Numbered from the stretch's first letter, positions 36,710 to 45,915 are shown. The stretch is DNA of 64,000 bases from Oxalobacteraceae bacterium CAVE-383 (GCA_004134995.1 REGP01000005.1:124001-188000), one strand, 5' to 3'. The notes: generated by a model from the letters alone, not told the origin. Program-made: numbers and translations.

Positions 36710-37077
36710 ACGCCGCCACCTTCGGATTCATCTTCGCCGGCATCTGCCTCAACGCCGTCGCCCAGCTGCTGCTGAAAGCCGGCACCAACGCGGTCGGCGC
36801 GATCCACCTGACCGCCGAAAACTGGTTCGCCACCGGCGTCAAGCTGGCGACGCAGCTGCCGATCCTGGGCGGGCTCAGCTGCTATGTGATTTCGGTGGGC
36901 GTCTGGATCATCGGATTGTCGCGCGTCGATGTCACGATCGCCTATCCGCTGCTGTCGCTCGGCTATATCATCAACGCCATCGGCGCCTGGTATTTCCTGG
37001 GCGAAGTGATGTCGGCCCAGCGCGTGCTGGCGATCGCGGTGATCATCGTCGGCGTGGCGCTGCTCACGCGCAGTTAA
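36706..37077 (+). CDS. SMR-type flippase subunit (ArnE/ArnF-like)
   Basis: A 123-residue protein with four hydrophobic segments, typical of EmrE-like transporters (GICLNAVAQLLLKAGTNAVG, SRVDVTIAYPLLSLGYIINAI, AQRVLAIAVIIVGVAL). In enterobacteria ArnE and ArnF together flip undecaprenyl-phosphate-Ara4N across the inner membrane; only one such gene is visible here, so it may act as a homodimer. It overlaps arnT by 4 bp and lies 30 bp before arnB. Which of the two it matches better cannot be settled by eye. Confidence 0.85.
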   Translation: MNAATFGFIFAGICLNAVAQLLLKAGTNAVGAIHLTAENWFATGVKLATQLPILGGLSCYVISVGVWIIGLSRVDVTIAYPLLSLGYIINAIGAWYFLGEVMSAQRVLAIAVIIVGVALLTRS

Positions 37078-37107
37078 TCAAGCAACCGCAATATTCATAG
37101 GCAAGCA

Positions 37108-38244
37108 ATGACACAGACGACTTCCCTCCCACCCTACCTTCCGTTTTCGCGGCCGAGCATCGACGAAGCCACCATTGCCGACGTCGGGGAGGTGCTGCGC
37201 TCCGGCTGGATCACCAACGGCCCCAAGGTGCTGGCGTTCGAAAAAATGCTGTCCGCCTATTTCGGCGGCCGCCCGGTGCGCACCTTCAATTCCGGCACCT
37301 GCACCATGGAGATCGCCCTGCGCATCGCCGGCATCGGCCCCGGCGACGAAGTCATCACCACGCCGATTTCCTGGGTCGCGACGGCCAACGTCATCCTTGA
37401 AGTCGGCGCCACGCCGGTATTCGCCGATATCGACCCGGTCACCCGCAATATCGACCTGGCGCAGGTGGAAAAAGCCATCACGCCGCGCACCCGGGCGATC
37501 ATTCCGGTGTATCTGGCCGGCCTGCCGGTGGATCTGGACAAACTGTATGCGCTGGCGGCCAAATACAAGCTGCGCATCGTGGAAGACGCGGCGCAGGCCA
37601 TCGGTTCGAGCTGGGGCGGCCGCCGCATCGGCGGTTTCGGCGATCTCATCTCGTTCAGCTTCCAGGCCAACAAGAACATTACCACCGGCGAAGGCGGCTG
37701 CCTGGTGCTGAACAATGCCGAGGAAGCGCTGCTGGCCGAAAAATACCGCCTGCAAGGCGTCACCCGCGACGGCATAGACGGCCTCGAGGTGGACGTTTTG
37801 GGCGGCAAGTTCAACATGACCGACATCATGGCAGCCATCGGCCTGCGCCAGTTCGCCAAGCTCGATGAGGTCACCGCCCATCGGCGCGCGCTGGCCAAAC
37901 ACTATTTCACGCTGTTCGGCGCCGATTTCGAAGCAAAAACCGGCGCCCAGCTGCCGCCGCAGGATTTCGAGCGCACCAATTGGCACCTGTTCCAGCTGGT
38001 ATTGCCGGAAAACGTGAAGCGCTCGACCTTCATGGAAAAGATGATGGAACGCAACATTGGCGTGGGCTATCACTATCCCGCCATCCATTTGCTGGGCCTG
38101 TATCGCGCGCGCGGCTTCGGCGAGGGCATGTTTCCCGTGGCCGAAGCGGTCGGCCGGCGCATCGTTTCGCTGCCGATGTTCTACGCGATGACAACGGAAG
38201 ATGTCGCGCGCACCGTCGACGCGGTAAAATCCCTGCTTCAATAA
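37108..38244 (+). CDS. arnB: UDP-Ara4O aminotransferase ArnB
   Basis: A 378-residue DegT/DnrJ/EryC1-family PLP enzyme. It has SGWITNGPKVLAFE near the N-terminus, NSGTCTMEIAL, VEDAAQAIGSSWGGR, and the PLP lysine in SFQANKNITTGEGGC near residue 190. ArnB transfers an amino group from glutamate to UDP-4-keto-pentose to form UDP-Ara4N. Length matches the family (about 380). It is followed by arnC after 71 bp. Confidence 0.94.
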   Translation: MTQTTSLPPYLPFSRPSIDEATIADVGEVLRSGWITNGPKVLAFEKMLSAYFGGRPVRTFNSGTCTMEIALRIAGIGPGDEVITTPISWVATANVILEVGATPVFADIDPVTRNIDLAQVEKAITPRTRAIIPVYLAGLPVDLDKLYALAAKYKLRIVEDAAQAIGSSWGGRRIGGFGDLISFSFQANKNITTGEGGCLVLNNAEEALLAEKYRLQGVTRDGIDGLEVDVLGGKFNMTDIMAAIGLRQFAKLDEVTAHRRALAKHYFTLFGADFEAKTGAQLPPQDFERTNWHLFQLVLPENVKRSTFMEKMMERNIGVGYHYPAIHLLGLYRARGFGEGMFPVAEAVGRRIVSLPMFYAMTTEDVARTVDAVKSLLQ

Positions 38245-38315
38245 TCGATGGCCGTCCGTTCCCCCGCATTGCGCGCATGCCGGATCCGGACGGCCATCTC
38301 TTTACCTGCTCTCCG

Positions 38316-39347
38316 ATGAAACCAGAACTGTCAGTCGTTATCCCCGTCTACAACGAGGAATCCGGTCTTGCGCAATTGTTTGCGCGCGCTTATCCGGCGC
38401 TCGACGCGCTGGGCATCAGCTACGAAATCATTTTCGTCAACGACGGTAGCCGCGACAAGTCGGCCTCCATCCTGGCCGAGCAATTCCAGCGGCGTCCGGA
38501 CGTAACCCGCGTGGTCCTGTTCAACGGCAACTACGGCCAGCACATGGCGATCCTGGCCGGCTTCGCAGCCACCCGCGGCAATATCACGGTGACGCTGGAC
38601 GCCGATCTGCAGAACCCGCCCGAGGAAATCGGCAATCTGGTGGCGAAAATACGCGAAGGCTACGACTATGTCGGTTCGATCCGCCGCAACCGCCAGGACG
38701 CCGCATGGCGCGGCCTCGCCTCGAAAGCGATGAACAGGCTGCGCGAAAAAATCACCCGCATCAAGATGACCGACCAGGGCAACATGCTGCGCGCCTATGG
38801 CCGCAATGTGATCGATCTGGTCAACCAATGCCGCGAAGTCAACACCTTCGTGCCGGCGCTCGCCTATACCTTTGCGCGCAACCCGACCGAAATCGTGGTC
38901 GAGCATGAAGAACGCTCGGCCGGCGAATCGAAGTATTCGCTGTACAGCCTGATCCGCCTCAATTTCGATCTGGTGACCGGCTTTTCGCTGGTGCCGCTGC
39001 AATTCTTTTCGCTGTTGGGCATCGCGCTGTCGTTCGTCTCGGCCGCCCTGTTCATCCTGCTGATCATCCGCCGCTTCGTCATGGGCGCAGAAGTGCAAGG
39101 CGTGTTCACGCTGTTTGCGATCAGCTTCTTCCTGATGGGCGTGATCCTGTTCGGCATCGGCCTGTTGGGCGAATACGTGGGGCGGATCTATCTGCAGGTG
39201 CGCGCGCGGCCGCGCTACGTGATCCAGGCCGTGCTGCAGTCGGAAGACGCGGATGCGCCCGAGCCGCAGACCGCCAGGCTGCGCGCAATGACGGGTGAAC
39301 CGGAAAGCGGCGACGCCGGAATCGTAGCCGGAGCGCGCCGTTCATGA
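38316..39347 (+). CDS. arnC: Undecaprenyl-phosphate Ara4FN transferase ArnC
   Basis: A 343-residue GT2 glycosyltransferase. The start ATG 38316 gives MKPELSVVIPVYNEE, the canonical GT2 N-terminus; the frame is open much further upstream but that overlaps arnB. It has VNDGSRDKS, the metal-binding DADLQNPPEEI near residue 95, and two C-terminal membrane helices (about 235-260 and 270-295). It transfers Ara4-formyl-N from UDP to undecaprenyl phosphate. The stop overlaps the next start by ATGA. The C-terminus is about 20 residues longer than in E. coli. Confidence 0.93.
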   Translation: MKPELSVVIPVYNEESGLAQLFARAYPALDALGISYEIIFVNDGSRDKSASILAEQFQRRPDVTRVVLFNGNYGQHMAILAGFAATRGNITVTLDADLQNPPEEIGNLVAKIREGYDYVGSIRRNRQDAAWRGLASKAMNRLREKITRIKMTDQGNMLRAYGRNVIDLVNQCREVNTFVPALAYTFARNPTEIVVEHEERSAGESKYSLYSLIRLNFDLVTGFSLVPLQFFSLLGIALSFVSAALFILLIIRRFVMGAEVQGVFTLFAISFFLMGVILFGIGLLGEYVGRIYLQVRARPRYVIQAVLQSEDADAPEPQTARLRAMTGEPESGDAGIVAGARRS

Positions 39348-40285
39348 AGGCAGTCGCGGTCGTCTTTGCCTATCACGATGTCGGCGTTCGCTGCCTGAAA
39401 GTGCTGCTGGCGCGCGGCGTGCATGTCGCGCTGGTCGTCACCCACGAAGACAATCCCTCGGAAAACATTTTCTTCGAATCGGTCGCCGCCGTGTGCGCCG
39501 AAAACGCTATCCCGAGCATCACGCCGGAACAGGCCGATACCCCGGAACTGCTGGCGCAGGTCGCCGCCATCGCTCCCGATTTCATTTTCAGTTTTTACTA
39601 TCGCAACATGCTGCCGGCGGCGCTGCTGTCGCTGGCCCGCCGCGGCGCCTACAATATGCATGGCTCGCTGCTGCCGAAATACCGCGGCCGGGTACCGATC
39701 AACTGGGCAGTGCTGCATGGAGAAACCGAAACCGGCGCGACGCTGCACGAAATGACCGTCAAGCCGGACGCCGGCGCCATCGCCGGCCGCAGCGCCGTGC
39801 CGATCCTGCCCGACGACACCGCCTATGAGGTATTCCGCAAGGTCACGGTCGCCGCCGAACAGACGCTGTGGAACGCGCTGCCGCCGCTGCTGGACGGCAG
39901 CATTGCGATGCAGCCCAACGACCTTTCCAAAGGCAGCTACTTCGGCCGCCGCGTGGCCGCCGACGGCCTGATCGACTGGCAGCAGGGCGCGCAGCAAATC
40001 CATAATCTGGTGCGCGCCGTCGCCCCGCCCTATCCCGGCGCATTCTGGCAGGTCGGGGATGATAAAATCACGGTTTTGAAAACCAGGATGCCTGCCGAGA
40101 CGACCCAGGCGGCGCTGCAACGCAATGCCGAAACCGCCCAAACCCCGGCAAAACCGACCGTGTTCAGCGACGGCAGATTGTATCTACGCTGCGGCGATGG
40201 CCGCTATCTGCAGCTGCTGGATGTGCGGATCAACGATCAGGACGCTTCTCTTCAACAAGTTTTTTTAAAATACTCTGCAGCCTAA
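39344..40285 (+). CDS. UDP-Ara4N formyltransferase (ArnA N-terminal activity, stand-alone)
   Basis: A 313-residue formyltransferase related to the N-terminal half of E. coli ArnA and to methionyl-tRNA formyltransferase. It carries the catalytic block NMHGSLLPKYRGRVPINWAV near residue 105 and the Asp in VKPDAGAIAG. It formylates UDP-Ara4N with 10-formyl-tetrahydrofolate before lipid transfer. In enterobacteria this is fused to the decarboxylase; here the two halves are separate neighbouring genes, 14 bp apart. The start overlaps arnC by 4 bp. Confidence 0.92.
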   Translation: MKAVAVVFAYHDVGVRCLKVLLARGVHVALVVTHEDNPSENIFFESVAAVCAENAIPSITPEQADTPELLAQVAAIAPDFIFSFYYRNMLPAALLSLARRGAYNMHGSLLPKYRGRVPINWAVLHGETETGATLHEMTVKPDAGAIAGRSAVPILPDDTAYEVFRKVTVAAEQTLWNALPPLLDGSIAMQPNDLSKGSYFGRRVAADGLIDWQQGAQQIHNLVRAVAPPYPGAFWQVGDDKITVLKTRMPAETTQAALQRNAETAQTPAKPTVFSDGRLYLRCGDGRYLQLLDVRINDQDASLQQVFLKYSAA

Positions 40286-40299
40286 GCTGTGCATATCCC

Positions 40300-41352
40300 A
40301 TGAAAAAAGTTCTAATTCTCGGCGTCAACGGTTTCATCGGCCATCATCTGTCCAAGCGCATTCTTGAAACCACCGACTGGCATGTCTACGGCATGGACAT
40401 GATGAGCGACCGCATTTCGGATCTGCTCGACAACGAAGCCTATAAAAAACGGATGCACTTCTTCGAGGGCGACATCACCATCAACAAGGAATGGGTCGAA
40501 TACCACGTCAAGAAATGCGATGTGATCCTGCCGCTGGTGGCGATCGCCACGCCGTCGACCTACGTCAAACAGCCGCTGCGCGTGTTCGAACTGGACTTCG
40601 AAGCCAATCTGCCGATCGTGCGTTCGGCCGCGCAATATAAGAAACATTTGGTGTTCCCGTCGACTTCAGAGGTCTACGGCATGTGCCACGACGACGAATT
40701 CGATCCGGAAGCCTCGGAACTGATCTGCGGACCGATCAACAAGCCGCGCTGGATCTATTCCTGTGCCAAGCAGCTGATGGACCGCGTGATCTGGGGCTAC
40801 GGCATGGAAGGCCTGAATTTCACGCTGTTCCGTCCGTTCAACTGGATCGGCGCCGGCCTGGACTCGATCCATACGCCGAAGGAAGGCAGCTCGCGCGTGG
40901 TGACCCAGTTCTTCGGCCACATCGTGCGCGGCGAAAACATTTCGCTGGTCGACGGCGGCCAGCAAAAACGCGCGTTCACCTATATCGACGATGGCATCGA
41001 TGCGCTGATCAAGATCATCGCCAACAAGGACGGCGTGGCCAGCGGCAAGATCTACAACATCGGCAACCCGAGCAACAATTATTCCATCCGCGAACTCGCC
41101 GGCATGATGCTGACCCTGGCCGCCGAATATCCGGAATATGCGGATTCGGCCAAGAAGGTCCAACTGGTCGAAACCACTTCCGGCGCCTATTACGGCGCCG
41201 GCTACCAGGACGTGCAGAACCGCGTGCCGAAAATCACCAATACCTGCGAAGAGCTGGGCTGGAAGCCGACCACCGTCATGGCCGATACACTGCGCAATAT
41301 TTTCGACGCCTATCGCGGCCAGGTCGCCAGCGCCCGGGCATTGATGGATTAA
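40300..41352 (+). CDS. UDP-glucuronate decarboxylase (ArnA C-terminal activity, stand-alone)
   Basis: A 350-residue extended SDR enzyme. The N-terminal GVNGFIGHHL binds NAD, STSEVYGMC and YSCAKQLMDR hold the Ser/Thr and Tyr-x3-Lys catalytic residues (Tyr of YSCAK), and RPFNWIGAGLDSI is the ArnA-specific signature. It oxidises and decarboxylates UDP-glucuronate to UDP-4-keto-pentose, the substrate of ArnB. It corresponds to the C-terminal half of fused ArnA. It sits between the formyltransferase gene and arnD. Confidence 0.94.
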   Translation: MKKVLILGVNGFIGHHLSKRILETTDWHVYGMDMMSDRISDLLDNEAYKKRMHFFEGDITINKEWVEYHVKKCDVILPLVAIATPSTYVKQPLRVFELDFEANLPIVRSAAQYKKHLVFPSTSEVYGMCHDDEFDPEASELICGPINKPRWIYSCAKQLMDRVIWGYGMEGLNFTLFRPFNWIGAGLDSIHTPKEGSSRVVTQFFGHIVRGENISLVDGGQQKRAFTYIDDGIDALIKIIANKDGVASGKIYNIGNPSNNYSIRELAGMMLTLAAEYPEYADSAKKVQLVETTSGAYYGAGYQDVQNRVPKITNTCEELGWKPTTVMADTLRNIFDAYRGQVASARALMD

Positions 41353-41354
41353 GC

Positions 41355-42305
41355 TTGCCTGTCATCGCGCTCAAGATCGATGCGGACACCGAACGCGGCA
41401 CCCGCATCGGCGTACCGAATCTCATCGGCCAATTGCAACGGCACGGCGCCAATGCCAGCTTTCTGTTTTCGCTCGGACCGGATCACACCGGCTGGGCATT
41501 GAAGCAGGTCTTCCGTCCGGGCTTTTTCAGCAAGGTGTCGCGCACTTCGGTGGTCGAGCATTACGGCCTTAAAACCCTGATGTACGGCGTTCTTCTTCCG
41601 GCGCCGGATATCGGCCGCCGCTGCGCGGCGCAGATGCGCGCGGCGCGCGACGCCGGCTTCGAATGCGGCATCCATACCTGGGACCACCGGGTCTGGCAGG
41701 ACCACGTCAGAGCGCGCGATGCGCAATGGACGCGGCAGACCATGCAGCGCGCGCACCAGCGCTTCATCGACATCTTCGGCGCGGCGCCCGTCACCCATGG
41801 CGCGGCCGGCTGGCAAATGAATCCTTTCGCGTTCCGCCAGCTCGATGCATTCGGCATGGCCTATGCTTCCGACGGCCGCGTTCTGCTCAATGACGACGGC
41901 AGCATCGTTTCGCCGCAGGCCGGCCCGCATTTATTACAAGTCGATGACATCGTACTGAACTGCGTCCAGTTGCCGACCACGCTGCCGACTTTGGACGAAT
42001 TGCTGGGCCGCACGATCGCCGGCGCGGCCATCGATGCCGGCAATATCGCCGCCCGGCTGCTGGAACTGACCGCCAGTCCGCGCGATCATGTATTTACTCT
42101 GCACGCGGAGCTTGAAGGACAAAAACTCGCCCCCATATTCGAACAATTGCTGCAGGGGTGGCGCGCGCAAGGCTACGATCTGGTGTCGATGGGCGACTAC
42201 TACCGCCGCCTGCCGAAGGACGTTAATCTGCCGATATTCCCGCTGCATTGGGATGAACTGCCGGGGCGCTCGGGCCAGATGATCGTGCAAGCCGCCGCGC
42301 CATAA
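41355..42305 (+). CDS. arnD: Ara4FN deformylase ArnD
   Basis: A 316-residue NodB-type deacetylase. The start KIDADTERGTRIGVPNL closely matches ArnD and holds the first catalytic Asp; ECGIHTWDHRVWQDHV holds the metal-binding His pair. It deformylates undecaprenyl-phosphate-Ara4FN. I chose TTG 41355, three bases after the preceding stop, because no ATG or GTG lies between it and the conserved N-terminus; longer frames overlap the decarboxylase gene. The weak start may lower its output relative to neighbours. Confidence 0.92.
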   Translation: MPVIALKIDADTERGTRIGVPNLIGQLQRHGANASFLFSLGPDHTGWALKQVFRPGFFSKVSRTSVVEHYGLKTLMYGVLLPAPDIGRRCAAQMRAARDAGFECGIHTWDHRVWQDHVRARDAQWTRQTMQRAHQRFIDIFGAAPVTHGAAGWQMNPFAFRQLDAFGMAYASDGRVLLNDDGSIVSPQAGPHLLQVDDIVLNCVQLPTTLPTLDELLGRTIAGAAIDAGNIAARLLELTASPRDHVFTLHAELEGQKLAPIFEQLLQGWRAQGYDLVSMGDYYRRLPKDVNLPIFPLHWDELPGRSGQMIVQAAAP

Positions 42306-42362
42306 CGGATTTCCCGATTCAAGCTGCTGCAGCAACCTGACATAACTACTACGGGGCATATT

Positions 42363-42842
42363 TTGACAGCAGACTCACATTCCCTCATCAATCTGACCGT
42401 GCCCGACTTCTCGGCTCCGATGACCAGCGGCAAGACATTCCGGCTTGCCGACTATCGCGGCAAGAATCTGGTGATTTATTTTTACCCAAAAGACAACACC
42501 CCCGGCTGCACCGCGGAAAGCATGCATTTTCGCGATCTGATGCCGCAATTCGAGGCGGTCAACGCCGAAATTTTCGGCGTCAGCCGGGACAGCCTGCGCT
42601 CGCACGAAGGTTTCAGGGCCAAATTCGCCCTGCCGTTCGAACTGATTTCCGACCCCGACGAAACGCTTTGCGCCATGTTCAACGTCATGAAAATGAAGAA
42701 TATGTACGGCAAGCAAGTTCGAGGCATCGAACGCAGCACTTTTTTGATTGACGGTAATGGCAAATTGGTGAAAGAATGGCGTGGAGTAAAAGTGCCGGGC
42801 CACGCTGACGATGTCCTGGATTTGTTGAAAACAATGGCTTGA
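42363..42842 (+). CDS. bcp: Peroxiredoxin of the Bcp/PrxQ family
   Basis: A 159-residue thioredoxin-fold peroxidase. The peroxidatic Cys lies in KDNTPGCTAES near residue 46. The resolving Cys five residues later, present in many Bcp proteins, is Met here (ESMHF); a further Cys occurs in ETLCAMF. It reduces hydroperoxides using thioredoxin or similar donors. The start is TTG 42363, preceded by a GGGG purine stretch, with no earlier ATG. It follows arnD by 57 bp and precedes a strong terminator, so it is probably the last gene of the arn transcript. Confidence 0.92.
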   Translation: MTADSHSLINLTVPDFSAPMTSGKTFRLADYRGKNLVIYFYPKDNTPGCTAESMHFRDLMPQFEAVNAEIFGVSRDSLRSHEGFRAKFALPFELISDPDETLCAMFNVMKMKNMYGKQVRGIERSTFLIDGNGKLVKEWRGVKVPGHADDVLDLLKTMA

Positions 42843-42943
42843 TGCTTTCTGCGATGCGGTTTGGCAAACCGACAAGCCCACGAATAACTTTGTATCCGGT
42901 AAATATTGCCAACCAATTGATTTCACTACCTATTTTTTTTGAG

Positions 42944-42989
42944 AAGCCGTTTTTGGAGCAGGCCTGACGCCTCCCAAAACGGCTTTTTT
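42944..42989 (+). terminator. Rho-independent terminator after bcp
   Basis: AAGCCGTTTTTGGAG (42944-42958) pairs with CTCCCAAAACGGCTT (42971-42985) with minor bulging, followed by a T-run to 42989. It lies about 100 bp after the peroxiredoxin stop and 30 bp before the next start, so it closes the arn-bcp operon. Confidence 0.85.
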
Positions 42990-43020
42990 ACTTTGCGTTT
43001 TACTTACTTTTGAGGTCCTG

Positions 43021-44748
43021 ATGCCCCTGCCAAAACCGCCGAGTAAACCCGCTGCCCTTCTTGCAGCCAGTGATTATCCGAAAGCTGCACCCGGCAAAGT
43101 TGTAAAACCCGTTATCGCACTGGTCGAATCGAAGCCGCGACCGGCGCGCATCACGGAGGCAAGCGCAAGCCCGGCCCCAGTCCGCTCCCGGGTCCAGTCC
43201 GAAGCGCAACCTGCATCGATACCGCAAGCCAAAATCAGCGACAGGATCGGCGACAAGGCGCCGATCGGAAAACCGCGCCAGGCGCCGAAAATCGTCGAGA
43301 CGCGCGCCAAGTCGCATACCAGCCGCGTGGCCGACAAATCCGGCGTGACCAAGCTGTTCGTGCTCGACACCAACGTCCTCATGCACGATCCGACCTCGCT
43401 GTTCCGTTTCGAAGAGCACGACATTTACCTGCCGATGGTCACGCTCGAAGAGCTCGACAATCACAAGAAGGGCATGACCGAAGTCGCCCGCAACGCGCGT
43501 CAGATTTCGCGTTCGCTGGACGCCCTGATCTCCGATATCGCCGAAGACGCCATCGACCAGGGCATCCCGCTGGCGAAACTCGGCAACAAGGACGCCAAGG
43601 GCCGGCTGTTCTTCCAGACCAAGCTGCAGAACGCCGTACTGCCTGAAGGCCTGCCGGAAGGCAAGGCCGACAACCAGATCCTGGGCGTGGTGCGGGCGCT
43701 GGACATGCAATATCCGGATCGTCCGGTGGTGCTGGTGTCGAAAGACATCAACATGCGCATCAAGGCGCGCGCGATCGGCTTGCCGGCGGAAGATTATTTC
43801 AACGATCACGTGCTGGAAGATACCGATCTGCTGTATTCCGGCATCCAGCAACTGCCCGACGATTTCTGGAACAAGCACAGCAAGGGCATGGAATCGTGGC
43901 AGGAAAACAAGCACGGCACCGGCTATACCTACTACCGCGTCACCGGACCCGCGGTGCTGACGATGCTGGTCAATCAGTTCATCTTCATCGAACCGAAGAA
44001 CGGCGAACCCGCATTCTACGGCCAGGTCACGCAAATCAACGGCAAGACCGCGGTGCTGCAGACCCTGCGCGATTACGGCCATGCCAAGAACAGCGTCTGG
44101 GGCATTACCGCCCGCAACCGCGAACAGAACTTTGCGCTGAATCTGCTGATGAATCCGGAATGCGATTTCGTCACGCTGCTGGGCCAGGCCGGCACCGGCA
44201 AGACCTTGCTGGCGCTGGCCGCCGGCCTGGCGCAAGTGCTGGAAACCAAAACCTACAACGAAATCATCGTGACCCGCGTCACGGTGCCGGTCGGTGAAGA
44301 TATCGGTTTCCTGCCGGGCACGGAGGAAGAAAAAATGGGCCCGTGGATGGGTGCATTCGACGACAATCTGGAAGTGCTGAACAAGTCCGATTCCGAAGGC
44401 GGCGAATGGGGCCGCGCCGCCACCCAGGACCTGATCCGTTCGCGCATCAAGATCAAGTCGCTCAATTTCATGCGCGGCCGCACTTTCGTCAACAAGTTCC
44501 TGATCATTGACGAAGCGCAGAACCTGACCCCGAAACAGGTCAAGACCCTGGTCACCCGCGCCGGTCCCGGCACCAAGATCATCTGCCTGGGCAATATCGC
44601 GCAGATCGATACGCCGTACCTGACCGAAGGCTCCAGCGGCCTGACGTATGTAGTCGACCGTTTCAAGGGCTGGTCGCACAGCGGGCATGTCACGCTGGCG
44701 CGGGGCGAGCGTTCACGGTTGGCCGATCACGCGAGCGAAGTGCTGTAA
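43021..44748 (+). CDS. PIN-PhoH ATPase (YlaK/PhoH2-type)
   Basis: A 575-residue two-domain protein. Residues 1-110 are Pro/Ala/Lys-rich and probably disordered. A PIN nuclease domain follows (KLFVLDTNVLMHDP with the first acidic residue, LEELDNHKKG), then the PhoH ATPase domain with Walker A GQAGTGKT near 388-395 and Walker B FLIIDEAQNL. PIN-PhoH proteins are reported as RNA helicase/ribonucleases in other bacteria; the role here is inferred from that. A GAGG ribosome site supports ATG 43021. It lies between two terminators, so it is probably monocistronic. Confidence 0.92.
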   Translation: MPLPKPPSKPAALLAASDYPKAAPGKVVKPVIALVESKPRPARITEASASPAPVRSRVQSEAQPASIPQAKISDRIGDKAPIGKPRQAPKIVETRAKSHTSRVADKSGVTKLFVLDTNVLMHDPTSLFRFEEHDIYLPMVTLEELDNHKKGMTEVARNARQISRSLDALISDIAEDAIDQGIPLAKLGNKDAKGRLFFQTKLQNAVLPEGLPEGKADNQILGVVRALDMQYPDRPVVLVSKDINMRIKARAIGLPAEDYFNDHVLEDTDLLYSGIQQLPDDFWNKHSKGMESWQENKHGTGYTYYRVTGPAVLTMLVNQFIFIEPKNGEPAFYGQVTQINGKTAVLQTLRDYGHAKNSVWGITARNREQNFALNLLMNPECDFVTLLGQAGTGKTLLALAAGLAQVLETKTYNEIIVTRVTVPVGEDIGFLPGTEEEKMGPWMGAFDDNLEVLNKSDSEGGEWGRAATQDLIRSRIKIKSLNFMRGRTFVNKFLIIDEAQNLTPKQVKTLVTRAGPGTKIICLGNIAQIDTPYLTEGSSGLTYVVDRFKGWSHSGHVTLARGERSRLADHASEVL

Positions 44749-44772
44749 CTGTAGCGACGCACCAGGCAGCAT

Positions 44773-44810
44773 AAAAAAAGCCGGCCAGTCTTATGACTGG
44801 CCGGCTTTTT
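44773..44810. terminator. Bidirectional terminator between phoH-type gene and pit
   Basis: A perfect hairpin AGCCGGCCAGTC-n4-GACTGGCCGGCT is flanked by an A-run on the left and a T-run on the right, so it can end both the plus-strand PhoH transcript and the minus-strand pit transcript. Confidence 0.93.
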
Positions 44811-44836
44811 ATTTGCCGCATCTTTAAAAACGTTTT

Positions 44837-45844
44837 TCAGAACAGCCTGGTCCCAATCCACCATGCAATCGCCGCCGCAAACGCCGACGCCGGAATCGTG
44901 AAAATCCAGGCCCAGACGATATTGCCGGCCACGCCCCAGCGCACCGCCGACATTTTCTGCGAAGCGCCGACGCCGACGATTGCCCCGGTGATGGTATGCG
45001 TGGTCGAAACCGGCACGCCCAGCGCGGTCGCGACAAACAAGGTGATCGCACCGCCGGTCTCGGCGCAAAAACCGCCGACCGGCTTGAGCTTGGTGATCTT
45101 CTGGCCCATGGTCTTCACGATGCGCCAGCCGCCGAACAGCGTTCCCAGGCTAATCGCCGCATAGCAGGACAGGATCACCCACATCGGCGGCGTATCGACG
45201 CCTGCATTGCCGGTGGCGATCAGCAGCATCCAGATAATGCCGATGGTTTTCTGCGCGTCGTTGCCGCCGTGTCCGAGGCTGTACATCGAAGCCGAAAACA
45301 ACTGGCCGCGGCGAAACCATTTATCGATCTTGCGCGGCGTCGAACGGACGAATACCCAGGATACCAGCAGCATCATCAAGGCGCCGAGCACGAACCCGAG
45401 CAGCGGCGACAGCACGATGAACAGAATGATCTTGATCAGGCCGCTGGCAATCAGCGAGCCGGTCCCCGCCTTGGCCACGGCGGCGCCGACCAGGCCGCCG
45501 ATCAGGGCGTGCGAAGACGACGAAGGGATGCCGAAATACCAGGTCAGGAAATTCCAGAAGATGGCGCCGACCAGCGCACCGAACACGACATAGTGATCGA
45601 CCACGGCCGGGTCGATCGTGCCTTTGCCGACCGACGCGGCCACCGTCAACTCATGGAAAACGAAGATCGCCACCAGATTGAAGACCGCCGCCATCGCAAC
45701 CGCGGTCTGCGGCTTCAGAACGCCGGTCGACACCACTGTGGCAATGGCGTTCGCGGCGTCGTGAAAGCCGTTCATGAAATCGAACAGCAATGCCAGCGCA
45801 ATCAAAAAACCTAGAACATAAATACTGATTTGAACGGTGTGCAT
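44837..45844 (-). CDS. pit: Low-affinity inorganic phosphate transporter (PiT)
   Basis: A 335-residue integral membrane protein with about ten hydrophobic segments. The PiT signature GFHDAANAIATVV occurs near residue 27 and its inverted repeat copy PVSTTHTITGAIVGVG near 280. It imports phosphate (as metal-phosphate) with protons. It follows the DUF47 gene by 71 bp, the usual partner arrangement, and ends at a bidirectional terminator. Confidence 0.95.
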   Translation of the reverse strand: MHTVQISIYVLGFLIALALLFDFMNGFHDAANAIATVVSTGVLKPQTAVAMAAVFNLVAIFVFHELTVAASVGKGTIDPAVVDHYVVFGALVGAIFWNFLTWYFGIPSSSSHALIGGLVGAAVAKAGTGSLIASGLIKIILFIVLSPLLGFVLGALMMLLVSWVFVRSTPRKIDKWFRRGQLFSASMYSLGHGGNDAQKTIGIIWMLLIATGNAGVDTPPMWVILSCYAAISLGTLFGGWRIVKTMGQKITKLKPVGGFCAETGGAITLFVATALGVPVSTTHTITGAIVGVGASQKMSAVRWGVAGNIVWAWIFTIPASAFAAAIAWWIGTRLF

Positions 45845-45915
45845 GAAGGAATGTTTTTTTATGTTGGTCGAACCTGCCGATGCCGATGCCGAAGCGGAAA
45901 TGCGGCAGTTTTACG

